DNA of 64,000 nt, taken from Halapricum desulfuricans. Its GTDB lineage: Archaea > Halobacteriota > Halobacteria > Halobacteriales > Haloarculaceae. Shown one piece after another: positions 40,027 to 49,449 of the stretch. The position numbers were made by a program, and so were the translations under genes. The notes below the pieces were generated by a model that saw only the letters and a list, made by a program, of their open reading frames with translations, was not told the origin of the DNA and ran no database searches. Numbering within the stretch: position 1 is the first letter of the stretch; each line of letters opens with the position of its first letter. The stretch lies in NCBI RefSeq assembly GCF_017094525.1, contig NZ_CP064788.1:186001-250000 (forward strand), read 5' to 3'.

Positions 40027-41790
40027 TCAGTTCGATCTGACCGCCGACAGCGCACGCTCTATCGACTCGGCCGTCACCTCGCCGACGCCCTCGACGGACT
40101 GCAACTCCTCGAGCGAGGCGTCCCGGATCGCCTCGACGCTGCCGAACTGTCCCAGCAGTCGCTTGCGCGTCTCCGGGCCGACGCCGGGTACCTCGTCTAG
40201 CGGGGTCGAGACGTCGTCTCTCAGCGTCTGGTGGTACTGGACGGCGAAGCGATGGGCCTCGTCGCGCACCCGCTGGAGCAGGTGCAGCTGCGGCGCGTCG
40301 TCGGGCCAGTGCTCGACGCCCTCGGGCGTGACGACCAGTTCCTCGGACTTGGCCAGCGCGACCGCCGGCACGTCCCAGCCGGTTTCCGCCAGCGCGTCGC
40401 GCGCCGCGCCGAGTTGGCCCTCGCCGCCGTCGATCAACAGCAGGTCCGGATCGGCCCGATCGTCGCGGCCCTCGATCGCGCGTTCGGCCCGCCAGCGCAC
40501 CAGCGACCGCATGTTGGCGTAATCGTCGTTTCGATCGGGGAGTCTCTTCCGTCGGTACGCGGCCTTCTCGGGACTGCCGTCGACGAAGGTGACGTCGCTG
40601 CCGACCGCCGATCGGCCCTGCGCGTGGCTCACGTCGAAGCCCTCGATGCGCTCGGCCCGGTCGAGCCCGAGCGCGTCGGCCAGCGCGGCCGTCTCATCGC
40701 GGTCGCCGCCGCGTCTCCGGGCGTTTTTCAGCGCCAGATCGACCAGCGTCGCTTCCCGGCCCGCGCCGGGAACCCGGAGATCGACGCCCTCCCGATCGAG
40801 CCACGAGCGCAACTCCGCGTCGTCGGGTCGGTCTGACAACAGCAGGGCGTCCGGGAGATCGCGCTCGGCGTAGTACTGGGCGACGAACGCGCCCAGCACT
40901 GCGCCCGCGCCCTCGCCCTCTGGGTAGTTCAGGCGGTGGCGCTCGCGCTCGACCAGCGACCCGTCGACGCTCTGTAAGCGCGCGACCGTCGCCCGCTCGC
41001 CCTCGACGGTGACGCCGAGCACGTCGACAGTGCGCTGTTCGCCGGTCGCCGTCGCGACGGCGTCGCTGCTCTCGGCGTGGAGCGACTCGACGGCTTTCAG
41101 GCGGTCCCGGAGGTTCGCGGCCCGCTCGAAGGCCTCTTGCTGGGCGGCCTCGTTCATCTCCCGGCGGATCGGGTCCGCGACGACGCCGGTCTCGCCCTCG
41201 AAAAAGCGCTGTACGGTCTCGCAGTCGGCACGGTAGTCGGCCTCGCTGATCTCGCCGGTACACGGCGCGGTGCACAGCCCCATCTCGTAGTCCAGACACG
41301 GTCGGTCGCGGTCGGCGTACTTGTGATCGGAACACCCGCGAAGCCCGTAGGTTTCCCGGACGGCTTTGAGGACGGTCTCGAGACGGCCCTTATCGGTAAA
41401 CGGGCCGTAGACGGTCGCGTTCTCGTCCGGATCGCGGGTAATCTCGATCCGCGGGACGGGATGGTCGGTCAACTGGACGAGCGGGTAGGACTTGTCGTCT
41501 TTCAGCCGGACGTTGTAGCGGGGCTGGTGGCGCTTGATCAGGTTCGCCTCAAGCAACAGCGCCTGGGTCTCGGTGTCGGTGACGACGGTGTCGATCGTTC
41601 CCGCACGGTCGACCATCTGCCGGATGCGCTCGCCGCGGGGATCGGCGTAGGAGCGCACTCGATCGCGCAGGTCGACCGCCTTGCCGACGTACAGGACTGT
41701 CGCGTCCTCGCTGTCCCCGCCGAGAAACCGGTACACGCCCGGTTCCGTCGGGAGATCGCCCGCCCGCTCGCGCACCGCCTCGGCGTCCAT
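40027..41790 (-). CDS. uvrC: Excinuclease ABC subunit C
   Basis: 587 residues from the ATG at 41790. Nucleotide-excision repair: UvrC makes both incisions around a lesion. The N-terminal GIY-YIG domain is 'PGVYRFLGG...[17 protein letters not shown]'; a Cys-rich segment '[17 protein letters not shown]' follows, then the UvrB-interacting UVR helix, the RNase H-like domain with Asp in '[10 protein letters not shown]' and '[10 protein letters not shown]', and tandem HhH motifs at the C terminus ('[18 protein letters not shown]', '[12 protein letters not shown]'). All catalytic regions look intact. Confidence 0.97.
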   Translation of the reverse strand: MDAEAVRERAGDLPTEPGVYRFLGGDSEDATVLYVGKAVDLRDRVRSYADPRGERIRQMVDRAGTIDTVVTDTETQALLLEANLIKRHQPRYNVRLKDDKSYPLVQLTDHPVPRIEITRDPDENATVYGPFTDKGRLETVLKAVRETYGLRGCSDHKYADRDRPCLDYEMGLCTAPCTGEISEADYRADCETVQRFFEGETGVVADPIRREMNEAAQQEAFERAANLRDRLKAVESLHAESSDAVATATGEQRTVDVLGVTVEGERATVARLQSVDGSLVERERHRLNYPEGEGAGAVLGAFVAQYYAERDLPDALLLSDRPDDAELRSWLDREGVDLRVPGAGREATLVDLALKNARRRGGDRDETAALADALGLDRAERIEGFDVSHAQGRSAVGSDVTFVDGSPEKAAYRRKRLPDRNDDYANMRSLVRWRAERAIEGRDDRADPDLLLIDGGEGQLGAARDALAETGWDVPAVALAKSEELVVTPEGVEHWPDDAPQLHLLQRVRDEAHRFAVQYHQTLRDDVSTPLDEVPGVGPETRKRLLGQFGSVEAIRDASLEELQSVEGVGEVTAESIERALSAVRSN

Positions 41791-41866
41791 CGTCGGCCCT
41801 AGCGGCGACGACGGTTTGGTCCTGTCGGATCCACTCCCGTGGCGGACGGGGACGATCCGCTCGTGG

Positions 41867-42457
41867 CTACGTGTCCCCGGTCGATCCCGGTCGGATCGCG
41901 CTGTCCAGTCTGTCGACGACCGCCTCGGCGTCAGACTCCGGCGCGGGCAGGCTGATCGACTCGTCGTCTTCGGCGAGGTCGACCACGAGCGAGCGCTCGC
42001 GCGACCAGAGGTAGACGCCGAACGGGACGATTGCAAACAGCAACAACAGCGCCCCGGTAAGCTGCATGAACTCCCCGAGGTTCCGGAGGATCGAGATGAT
42101 CTGCTCGAACAGCCCCAGCACGCCGCCGATCCCGAGTTGTCCCGTCGATTCCGGCATCGCGACGTCCGAGAGAACCGAATCGAGCGGCACCAGTAGCCCC
42201 GCGACGATCAACACCAGCCCGTAGACCGTCGCCCGGACGGCGTACCCGAGAAACCGTGAGTCGCCGTTCGACTCGACCGAGACGCCGGTCACGTTCGGTC
42301 GGTCGGCCTGCTGGAAGTTCTCCCCGTCCCGTTCGGGCGTGAACGCGAGCACCCGGTGGCTCGTGACGGCGACCGTCGCCGTCCCGACCTCGAGGCGCTC
42401 CTCGACGGTTTCCCCCTCGTAGAGCAGGTCCTCGATCCGCTCGCTCCAGCGGCTCAT
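41867..42457 (-). CDS. Bacterial-PH-domain membrane protein
   Basis: 196 residues. Residues 1-65 resemble a bacterial PH domain ('[23 protein letters not shown]'); two transmembrane segments follow ('[17 protein letters not shown]' and '[19 protein letters not shown]') and a short acidic tail. Such proteins are common in haloarchaea with unknown roles, presumably envelope-related. It is upstream of uvrC on the same strand with a 76-base gap, so cotranscription is possible. Confidence 0.75.
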   Translation of the reverse strand: MSRWSERIEDLLYEGETVEERLEVGTATVAVTSHRVLAFTPERDGENFQQADRPNVTGVSVESNGDSRFLGYAVRATVYGLVLIVAGLLVPLDSVLSDVAMPESTGQLGIGGVLGLFEQIISILRNLGEFMQLTGALLLLFAIVPFGVYLWSRERSLVVDLAEDDESISLPAPESDAEAVVDRLDSAIRPGSTGDT

Positions 42458-42568
42458 CGGCTCACCGTAGCACGGCCCCGATCAAAACGATAGGGGATCG
42501 GGGGCGGACGCCAGCGGTCGTCGCCTCGAACCGTGATATACAATCGTCTGCCCGCCGAACGTCCGCTC

Positions 42569-42832
42569 ATGTCAGAGACGGTGCGGTGCTGGCTGGTCGA
42601 ACGCGACTACTACGACGAGGACCTGGTGACGCTCGTCTACGCGACGCCGGACGGATCGCGCCATCTCACCCAGCAGCTCTCGACGGCGCTGCTGAGCAAG
42701 AAGCCGCCGACGGCTGCCAAGGACGTCGAACCCGACCGGCTCGAACCCGTGGCCGACGAGGAGACCCGAACGCGCTACGCGACCGAGGCCGAGCGGATGG
42801 TCGACCGCCACGACCCCGACGACCGGGTGTGA
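42569..42832 (+). CDS. Conserved small haloarchaeal protein
   Basis: 87 residues, acidic, no membrane segment. It begins 'MSETVRCWLVERDYYDEDLV' and has 'LVYATPDGSRHLTQQLS' and 'RYATEAERMVDRHDP' blocks. I recall similar short proteins across haloarchaea, usually annotated as hypothetical. ATG at 42569 is the most conserved start; an ATG twelve codons upstream is possible. No function can be given. Confidence 0.7.
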   Translation: MSETVRCWLVERDYYDEDLVTLVYATPDGSRHLTQQLSTALLSKKPPTAAKDVEPDRLEPVADEETRTRYATEAERMVDRHDPDDRV

Positions 42833-42903
42833 TGGCCTTGATTCGCCGGCCGAGAGCGTCCCATTCACAATCCTCTTGACGACGTGTCCCCACGGTTCGG
42901 GTA

Positions 42904-44676
42904 ATGGTTTCGACGCTGACGCTGGTGATCGCGGGGGTGTTGCTCTACACTGTCGTCGCGATGGGGCTTCGACAGCGCGGGGTGCTCCCCGAGTTCGTCC
43001 ACGTTTCCGGCCCGCTGACGACGATTCACACGCAGCGCGGCAAGCGGTTTCTCGATCGGCTGGCCCGACACGAGCGGTTCTGGCGCGCCTGGGGTAACCT
43101 CGGACTCGGGATGGCGCTGGTGTTTCTCATCGGGCTGTTTCTGGTCGTCCTGCTGTCGGCCTATCAGAGCCTGCTCCAGCCGGCGGCCTCGGCGATCCAG
43201 GAGCCACAGAACGCGCTGGTCATCCCCGGTGTCAACGAGTTCCTGCCGCTGTCTGCCGCCCCCGAGATCGTCTTCGGGCTGCTCGTCGGGCTGGTCGTCC
43301 ACGAGGGCGGGCACGGCCTGCTCTGTCGGGTCGAAGACATCGACATCGAGTCGATGGGGATCGCCCTGCTGACGGTCGTCCCGCTCGGCGCGTTCGTCGA
43401 ACCCGACGAGGAGGACCGCAAACGGGCCGGCCGCGGCGCACAGAGCCGGATGTTCGCCGCCGGCGTCACGAACAACTTCGCGATCACCGTGATCGCGTTT
43501 GCCCTGCTGTTCGGGCCGGTGACAGGGTCGATCGTGGTCGCGAGCGGCGTCCCGGTCGGCGGCTCCATGCAGGATTCACCGGCGCGCGTGGCCGGGATCG
43601 ACGGGGGCGATCGGATCGTCTCGATCGCCGGGGTCGACGTCGATTCGTCCGCCGACGTCGACGCCGTGCTGGCCAATCACACCGAACAGAACGTGACGGT
43701 GACGACCGGTTCCGGGGAGTCGGTGCCAGTCAGTCGCTCGGCGCTGGTGACCCGCGCGCTCGCGGGCGGGCCGTTCGCGATCGACGCCGGGGCGACGATC
43801 GCCGCCGTCAACGGCACGACCGTCGATACCGAAGCCGAGTTCGCCGCCGCCGTGGCCGACCGGCCGACTGCGCGGCTCACGACCGCCGACGGATCGGACG
43901 TGACCGGCCCGATCGGTGCCTACGCCAGCGCGGTCGACGAGGGCGGCCCGCTGGCCGATGCCGGTGCACCTGCCGGCGAATCGATCGTCGTGACCCGCGT
44001 CGACGGGACGCGCACCCCCGACGCCGAGGCGATGCAGGACGTGCTCGCCGAGCTCGACCCCGGGACGACCGTCTCGGTCGAGGCGTCCGTCGACGGATCG
44101 GTCGACCAGTACAACGTCACGCTGGACGAAAACCCCCGTACCGACGGCGCGCTCGTCGGCGTTCTGGGCGTCCAACCCGGATACAGCGGGCTCGTGATCG
44201 ACGACTTCGGGATCCAGGTCTACCCCGCCGAGTCGTATCTCGCGGCCCTGTCCGGTGACGGCGCGCTCGGCGGGATCGGTCAGGGCTCGCTTGCGACCGT
44301 CGCCGTGACGCTGCTGGTATTGCCCTTTGCGGCCGTCGCGTCACCGTCGCTGGGCTTTAACTTCGCCGGCTTCCTCGATCCGATCACGAGTTTCTACGTC
44401 GTGCAGGGACCGCTCGAACCGCTCGGCGGCGGCGTGTTCCTGCTCGCGAATCTGCTGTTCTGGACCGGCTGGATCAACTTCAACCTCGGGCTGTTCAACT
44501 GCATCCCGGCGTTCCCGCTTGACGGCGGGCACCTCCTGCGGTCAAGCACCGAGGCGATCCTCGCGCGGACGCCGCTGAACCATCGTCGGCACGTCCGGAC
44601 AGTCACGATCTCGATCGGACTGATCATGGGTGTCAGCCTGATCCTGATGCTGTTCGGCCCACAACTCCTTTCCTGA
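42904..44676 (+). CDS. Site-2 protease family membrane metalloprotease with two PDZ-like regions
   Basis: 590 residues. The zinc motif HExxH appears as 'VVHEGGHGLLCR' in the third membrane segment (about residue 137), and the third ligand motif as 'NCIPAFPLDGGHLL' near residue 540. Between them lie two PDZ-like stretches ('ARVAGIDGGDRIVSIAGVDVD' and 'AIDAGATIAAVNGTTVDTE'). S2P enzymes release membrane-bound regulators by intramembrane cleavage. About six transmembrane helices are visible. Its stop lies within the repeats that precede pitA. Confidence 0.88.
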   Translation: MVSTLTLVIAGVLLYTVVAMGLRQRGVLPEFVHVSGPLTTIHTQRGKRFLDRLARHERFWRAWGNLGLGMALVFLIGLFLVVLLSAYQSLLQPAASAIQEPQNALVIPGVNEFLPLSAAPEIVFGLLVGLVVHEGGHGLLCRVEDIDIESMGIALLTVVPLGAFVEPDEEDRKRAGRGAQSRMFAAGVTNNFAITVIAFALLFGPVTGSIVVASGVPVGGSMQDSPARVAGIDGGDRIVSIAGVDVDSSADVDAVLANHTEQNVTVTTGSGESVPVSRSALVTRALAGGPFAIDAGATIAAVNGTTVDTEAEFAAAVADRPTARLTTADGSDVTGPIGAYASAVDEGGPLADAGAPAGESIVVTRVDGTRTPDAEAMQDVLAELDPGTTVSVEASVDGSVDQYNVTLDENPRTDGALVGVLGVQPGYSGLVIDDFGIQVYPAESYLAALSGDGALGGIGQGSLATVAVTLLVLPFAAVASPSLGFNFAGFLDPITSFYVVQGPLEPLGGGVFLLANLLFWTGWINFNLGLFNCIPAFPLDGGHLLRSSTEAILARTPLNHRRHVRTVTISIGLIMGVSLILMLFGPQLLS

Positions 44677-44698
44677 AACGAAAGGTATTTTCCTGAAA
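44667..44698 (+). promoter_or_regulatory. Dyad and direct repeat in the pitA promoter region
   Basis: CCTTTC-CTGAAAC-GAAAGG (44667-44685) is an inverted repeat, and TTTCCTGAAA occurs twice exactly 20 bases apart (44669-44678 and 44689-44698), i.e. two helical turns. A TATA-like CCTTATGC follows at about 44709. The arrangement suggests binding of a dimeric regulator ahead of the heme-related gene. Confidence 0.4.
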
Positions 44699-44736
44699 GG
44701 CAAACGTCCTTATGCCCGCGTCCCAAAGTGGCGACG

Positions 44737-46698
44737 ATGACTACAGAGCGACGGGACGCGCCCCCCACGGCGGAAGGGTGGTATGTGCTGCACGACGTTC
44801 GGACGATCGACTGGGCCGGCTGGGCGGAGGCCGCCCAGCGCACGCGCGACCGGGCCATCGAGGAGGGTATCGAGTTTCTCCAGTCGGTCACGGCCGTCGA
44901 AGACGCCGACGCGGGCGACTCGATGGTCGTCTCGATGCTGGGACACAAGGGCGATCTCATGATCGTCCACATGCGACCGACACTCGCGGATATCGACGAA
45001 CTGGAGCGTCGGTTCGAGCGCACGCCACTGGCGTCGTTCACCGAACGGGATCGGTCCTTTGTCTCCGTGACCGAGGCCTCTGGCTACTCCGAGCGCGGCC
45101 GGGAGTTCATCGAGGGCGATCTCGACGATGACTCGGGGCTGGCAAGATATATGCGCTCGCGGCTGTATCCCGAGATTCCCGAGAAAGAACACGTCTGTTT
45201 CTACCCGATGGACAAGCGACGCGATCCCGAGTACAACTGGTACGATCTGCCATTCGAAGAGCGGGCCGAGCATATGGACGCTCACGGCGACATCGGCCGC
45301 GAGTACGCCGGGAGGGTGACCCAGATGATAACCGGCGCGATCGGCATGGACGACTGGGAGTGGGGCGTCACGCTGTACGCCGACGACATGACCGACGTGA
45401 AGGACCTGCTCTACGAGATGCGATTCGACCCCTCCTCCTCGAAGTTCGCCGAGTTCGGCCCCTTCTGGATCGGCCGGCGCTTTGACCCCGCCGATCTGGA
45501 CGCCCTGCTGGCCGGCGAGCTGCTCTCGACCCCGTGGGAAGACGCTGCGGGCGACCACTCGGGACACGGCCGCCCGCCGGCGACGCCCGAGGACGCCGCG
45601 GAGGGGCACGGCGAGAACGGGCATCCGCACGAGGATAGCGAACACTCACACGGCGACGACGAGAGTGACGACCACCCCGATGGCGACGAAACGGACGAGC
45701 ATCCGAGCACGGGCGGCGGTCGGCCGGCGACGACCGATTCCTGGAGCGAGGCGATCGCCGAGATCGACGACGTGACCGCCCGACTCGCCACTGCCGGCCT
45801 CCACGAGGGCGAGGACTACACGGGAGAGGCGTACGCGCTCGTCTTCGAGACCGACCGCGACGCCGCCGACCTGGCTGACGAGGTCGAGGGGCTGGCCTCG
45901 AACTTCGATCACTACGACACCCACGTCACGACGGCGGTCCGCGCCAGCGGCGGCCACACCTATCTGGTGAGCCTCTGGGCGACCGAGGACGCCGCGCAGA
46001 CTGCCTCGGGATTTCTGACTGATCTCGACGGCATCGACACCGGCGCGCGCGGCTGGGCGGGCGAGCCACGGGGCGAGACGGGCGACGGCGCGAGCGGGCC
46101 TGCCGGGACGGACGAGGACACCGACATCCGGTCGCAACTGGCCAACCAGGGGATCTACGCCGGTCAGCCCCACGGCGAGGACGTCTACGCGCTCGTCGTC
46201 TACTCCGAGGCGGACCTCGACCGTCTGCGCTCGGCCGTCGAGGATCTGCGCGCGTCCTTCGATGGCGACGATCACGTCAAGACGGCCGTTTACGACGACC
46301 CCGACGACGAGGTCGCGGCCGTCGTCAGCCTCTGGGCGGACGAAGCCGCCGCACAGCACGCGAGCGGGGACCTCGAGTCGGTCCCCGGCGTCGTCCGAAA
46401 GGCGGGCGAAGGAGAGGGGTTCGGCACGATGGGGATGTTCTACACGGTCAAACCCGACTATCGCGAGGCGTTCGTCGAGACCTTCGGGACCGTCGGCGAG
46501 CAACTCGCGACGATGGACGGCCACCGCGAGACCGCGCTGCTGGTCAACGACGACGACGAGAACGACATGTTCATCGCTTCCCGGTGGGACGACCGCGAGG
46601 ACGCGATGGCCTTCTTCCGGTCGGATGACTTCCGAGAGACCGTCCAGTGGGGCCGCGAGATCCTGGCTGACACGCCGCGACACGTCTTTCTGGCCTGA
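44737..46698 (+). CDS. pitA: PitA-type fusion: chlorite dismutase-like heme protein with antibiotic monooxygenase-like domains
   Basis: 653 residues. Residues 1-260 are a chlorite dismutase/HemQ-type domain ('GWYVLHDVRTIDW', 'FYPMDKRRDPEYNWYDLPFE', 'EHMDAHGDIGREY' with the likely proximal His, 'EWGVTLYADDMTDVKDLLYEMRFD'). A His/Asp/Glu-rich linker (about 270-335) could bind metal. Two related ferredoxin-like domains ('YALVFETDRDAADLADEVEG', 'YALVVYSEADLDRLRSAVED') precede a C-terminal antibiotic-monooxygenase domain. The family is called PitA in haloarchaea; the HemQ part is thought to work in coproheme decarboxylation, i.e. heme synthesis, and the role of the tail is not known. ATG at 44737 was preferred over GTG at 44728. 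Confidence 0.88.
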   Translation: MTTERRDAPPTAEGWYVLHDVRTIDWAGWAEAAQRTRDRAIEEGIEFLQSVTAVEDADAGDSMVVSMLGHKGDLMIVHMRPTLADIDELERRFERTPLASFTERDRSFVSVTEASGYSERGREFIEGDLDDDSGLARYMRSRLYPEIPEKEHVCFYPMDKRRDPEYNWYDLPFEERAEHMDAHGDIGREYAGRVTQMITGAIGMDDWEWGVTLYADDMTDVKDLLYEMRFDPSSSKFAEFGPFWIGRRFDPADLDALLAGELLSTPWEDAAGDHSGHGRPPATPEDAAEGHGENGHPHEDSEHSHGDDESDDHPDGDETDEHPSTGGGRPATTDSWSEAIAEIDDVTARLATAGLHEGEDYTGEAYALVFETDRDAADLADEVEGLASNFDHYDTHVTTAVRASGGHTYLVSLWATEDAAQTASGFLTDLDGIDTGARGWAGEPRGETGDGASGPAGTDEDTDIRSQLANQGIYAGQPHGEDVYALVVYSEADLDRLRSAVEDLRASFDGDDHVKTAVYDDPDDEVAAVVSLWADEAAAQHASGDLESVPGVVRKAGEGEGFGTMGMFYTVKPDYREAFVETFGTVGEQLATMDGHRETALLVNDDDENDMFIASRWDDREDAMAFFRSDDFRETVQWGREILADTPRHVFLA

Positions 46699-46762
46699 TC
46701 ACGATGCGGTAGGCCGCCATCCGGTCCAAAGCGAGAAGAACCTGGAGCTATGACGGACAGGT

Positions 46763-47152
46763 GTGACGGACGACTTCGATCGGCAACCGGACGTACCCGG
46801 ACGCAGCGAACCCGACGACGCGCCGGGGAACGACGCGATCGACGACACGCCGACGATCTCCTGCGAGCGCTGTGGCCGATCCTGGGATCTGGCGTACGAA
46901 CTCGATGAACTCGCCGTGGGCAATCAGGCGGTCCAGCAGTTCGCGCTGGACCATCACCGTCACACCGGCCACTTCCCCGACGGGATCTCGACCTGGCAGG
47001 CGAGTTGCCGACAGTGTCCGGAGACCGTCGAACGCCTCGAGGAGAGCGCCGCCAGACGCTGGGCCGAGACGCACGCTCGTCACACTCGACACAGCGTAGC
47101 GATCGAACGCGGCGAGCAAAAGGTGGACGTCGTCACCGCGCCGGAGCGGTGA
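46763..47152 (+). CDS. Small zinc-binding haloarchaeal protein of unknown function
   Basis: 129 residues with GTG as the likely start. Two Cys pairs ('SCERCGRSW' near residue 34 and 'SCRQCPETV' near residue 87) frame a helical segment rich in His ('DHHRHTGHFPDG'), consistent with a zinc-ribbon-like fold. The C terminus has 'ARRWAETHARHTRH'. No enzyme motif. It follows pitA by 64 bases on the same strand. Confidence 0.68.
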   Translation: MTDDFDRQPDVPGRSEPDDAPGNDAIDDTPTISCERCGRSWDLAYELDELAVGNQAVQQFALDHHRHTGHFPDGISTWQASCRQCPETVERLEESAARRWAETHARHTRHSVAIERGEQKVDVVTAPER

Positions 47153-47180
47153 CTGTCACTCGGGACCGTCGCCAGCGGTC

Positions 47181-47624
47181 CTACTCGGGCACGTCCGGAT
47201 CGTCACTTTCGGTCCGCGTCTTGTCGAGGTCTTTCTCGCCGAGGTAGATCTCCGCCCCGTCCTGGGCGACTTTTTCGGCCAGGACGGCGCATTTCACCCG
47301 CATCGGCGAGATCTCGACGCCGAGCATGTCGATGATGTCGTCGCGGTCCATCTCCCGCAGTTCCTCGATCGAGGTGCCCGGCAGTCGCTCGCTGAGCATC
47401 GAGGCCGAAGCCTGCGAGATCGCACAGCCGTCCCCGCGGAACGCGACTGCCTCGATGGTGTCTTCGTCGTCGTCGAGGACCACGTCCATCTCGATGGTGT
47501 CACCGCACATCGGGTTCTCACCGACGTGCGTGAACGTCGCATCCTCGATCTCCCCGTAGTTGCGGGGATTCTTGTAGTGATCGAGGATCTGCTGTCGGTA
47601 CATGTCCGAGCCGCCGATACCCAT
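47181..47624 (-). CDS. NifU/SufU-like Fe-S cluster assembly scaffold
   Basis: 147 residues. The U-type scaffold fold is clear, with 'MYRQQILDHYKNPRNYGEI' and the three ligand cysteines in 'NPMCGDTIEMDVV', 'FRGDGCAISQASASML' and 'MRVKCAVLA'. SufU/IscU proteins assemble 2Fe-2S clusters or transfer sulfur within the SUF system. ATG at 47624 adds 'MGIGGSD' before the usual 'MYRQQ' start (47603), which is the alternative. The acidic tail is haloarchaeal. Other suf genes are not in this window. Confidence 0.9.
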   Translation of the reverse strand: MGIGGSDMYRQQILDHYKNPRNYGEIEDATFTHVGENPMCGDTIEMDVVLDDDEDTIEAVAFRGDGCAISQASASMLSERLPGTSIEELREMDRDDIIDMLGVEISPMRVKCAVLAEKVAQDGAEIYLGEKDLDKTRTESDDPDVPE

Positions 47625-47733
47625 TGTTGTCCGACTGTAAGCGTCTCCGCCGCAAAAGCGTTCCGCGGGAGACGCTGGCACGCGGTCCGACCCGCACGGG
47701 TACGGTGCGACCGTTGAGTTCCGGGAGTATCAG

Positions 47734-49158
47734 TCACTCGATATACTGGATGAGACGGGCCATCCCGGATTCGAGGTGATAGAGGTTGTGACAGTGGAAC
47801 AGCCAGTTGCCGGGGTTGTCGGCGAGGAAGTCGAACGTCACTGTCCCCATGTGGCCGGGAACGACGACGGTGTCCTTGACTGCGTTGCCGACTTGGAAGA
47901 AGTGGCCGTGGAGGTGCATCGGGTGGACGACCGGGCTTCGATTCCGCATCGTGACCCTGACGTGTTCGCCCTCTTTGATCTGGAGGGGGTCGGCGTCCGG
48001 GTACGCCTGCCCGTCGATCAGCCACCCGGACTGGCCAGCCGAGAGCGTCAGGTTGAACGTCCGGTCCGGGCTGCCATCGAGCCCGTCGATCGGCGTGCGT
48101 GCGACCAGATCGCCGTATGAGAGTTCCCGTCCCGTGGCGGACGGCGAGACCGGCGCGGAGGTGCCCCCGTCGTACGACAGGAGCGCTCTGGCAGGCGACT
48201 CACGCCCGTTGAGAGCCGTCGCCAGCAGCTCCCACGTTCCGGGGTTGGTCGCGTCCACGACCACGTCGTAGCGCTCGCCCGCTCCGAAACGGAACGAGTC
48301 GACAGCGACCGGGTCGACCGGCCGGCCGTCGGCGTGCGTGACCGTCATCGGGTGGCCGCCCAGTCGCACACGGAAGTACGTCGCGCTGCTCGCGTTGATG
48401 AACCGAACGCGGACGCGCTGACCCTCTCGAACGTCGAGCCGCTGGGGGTCGTTCGGCGGGCGACCGTTGGCGAGTAGCGCGGCGTACGGCGGTCGCCTGT
48501 CTCCCATCATCCCGCCCATACCGGGGCCGCCACCTCCCATACCTGGACCGCGCCCGCCGCTGTCGGTCCCCTCGTAGAGTGGCTGGGGCGCTCCGTCGAG
48601 GTAGTCGTCGAGTACCACCGTGTACTCCCGGTCGTACTCGACGTGTGGGTCGGATTCTTCGACGATTAGCGGTGCAAGTAGTCCCCGGTCAAGCTGGAGT
48701 CCGACGTGGCTGTGGAAGAAGTACGTCCCGGCCGGTTCGGCACGGAACCGGTAGGTGAACGACTCGCCGGGCCCGGCCGGCTGCTGGGTGACGCCCGGGA
48801 CGCCGTCCATCGGGTTCGCCACGGGCACGCCGTGCCAGTGGACTGTCGTCTCTCGGGGCAGACCGTTCGCCAGCTCGACCTCCAACACGTCGCCCTCGGG
48901 AACCCGAAGCTGGGGCCCGGGAAACCCCTCGTTGTATATCCAGGTGTCCGGAGACAGGCCGCTGGCCGCCTGTGCCGGGGCTGGCCGGACCGTCGCAGCG
49001 GTGTCTGCCGGTCCCGATGGCGGCGAGCGCGGTGTCGCAGTCGGGACGTCGCTGTCGTTCGACAGCGCTCCGATTCCCGTACAGCCCGTGAGCCCCCCGA
49101 GGCCGGCCGCGCCTAGCGCAGCCAGGAACCGTCGCCGCGTCGTCGATGACCGAGTCAT
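47734..49158 (-). CDS. Tat-exported multicopper oxidase lipoprotein
   Basis: 474 residues. It has a Tat signal (Thr-Arg-Arg-Arg-Phe-Leu) with a lipobox ending in Cys (GLTGC), so it is likely membrane-anchored outside. All four copper-binding segments are present: 'TTVHWHGVPV', 'YFFHSHVGLQ', 'HPMHLHGHFF' and 'HCHNLYHLESGM', the last with the type 1 Cys and axial Met. A Gly/Met-rich loop (about residues 205-222) may bind Cu(I). Such enzymes (laccase- or CueO-like) oxidise Cu(I) or phenolic substrates with O2. Three-domain length is normal. Confidence 0.92.
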   Translation of the reverse strand: MTRSSTTRRRFLAALGAAGLGGLTGCTGIGALSNDSDVPTATPRSPPSGPADTAATVRPAPAQAASGLSPDTWIYNEGFPGPQLRVPEGDVLEVELANGLPRETTVHWHGVPVANPMDGVPGVTQQPAGPGESFTYRFRAEPAGTYFFHSHVGLQLDRGLLAPLIVEESDPHVEYDREYTVVLDDYLDGAPQPLYEGTDSGGRGPGMGGGGPGMGGMMGDRRPPYAALLANGRPPNDPQRLDVREGQRVRVRFINASSATYFRVRLGGHPMTVTHADGRPVDPVAVDSFRFGAGERYDVVVDATNPGTWELLATALNGRESPARALLSYDGGTSAPVSPSATGRELSYGDLVARTPIDGLDGSPDRTFNLTLSAGQSGWLIDGQAYPDADPLQIKEGEHVRVTMRNRSPVVHPMHLHGHFFQVGNAVKDTVVVPGHMGTVTFDFLADNPGNWLFHCHNLYHLESGMARLIQYIE

Positions 49159-49403
49159 CGTGCCCCGGGCGCACCGGTGTCGTTTCCGGTTTCTCCCGTG
49201 TCAGGCACGCTGTCGCGGAAAACACCTGCCGTCTCGTCCGCGCGCGCTGCACGCGAGTCGATCTCGCCTACTACCCTGTCAGACAGCCTCCGTCTCACGT
49301 CGTTCATACTCTACGGTACTCGCTGGACGCGGATGACGGTTCCGCGTATGCCGTTGACAGGCGTGTCTGTCCGCCGCTGTGCCGCTGTGGTCCCGTCGTG
49401 TGA
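49159..49403. other. Non-coding region upstream of the multicopper oxidase
   Basis: About 245 bases without a convincing gene, ending at the mini-element/IS composite. It should hold the promoter of the oxidase gene, but no strong TATA box was identified. Confidence 0.35.
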
Positions 49404-49449
49404 TAGTGACCGTTGTACCGATTTGCCGGTGCGACCGCACGGCGAGTGG

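Noticed and set aside
40231-40836. Plus-strand frame inside uvrC
   Set aside because: Antisense shadow of uvrC, with Arg/Val/Gly-biased composition and no recognisable motif.
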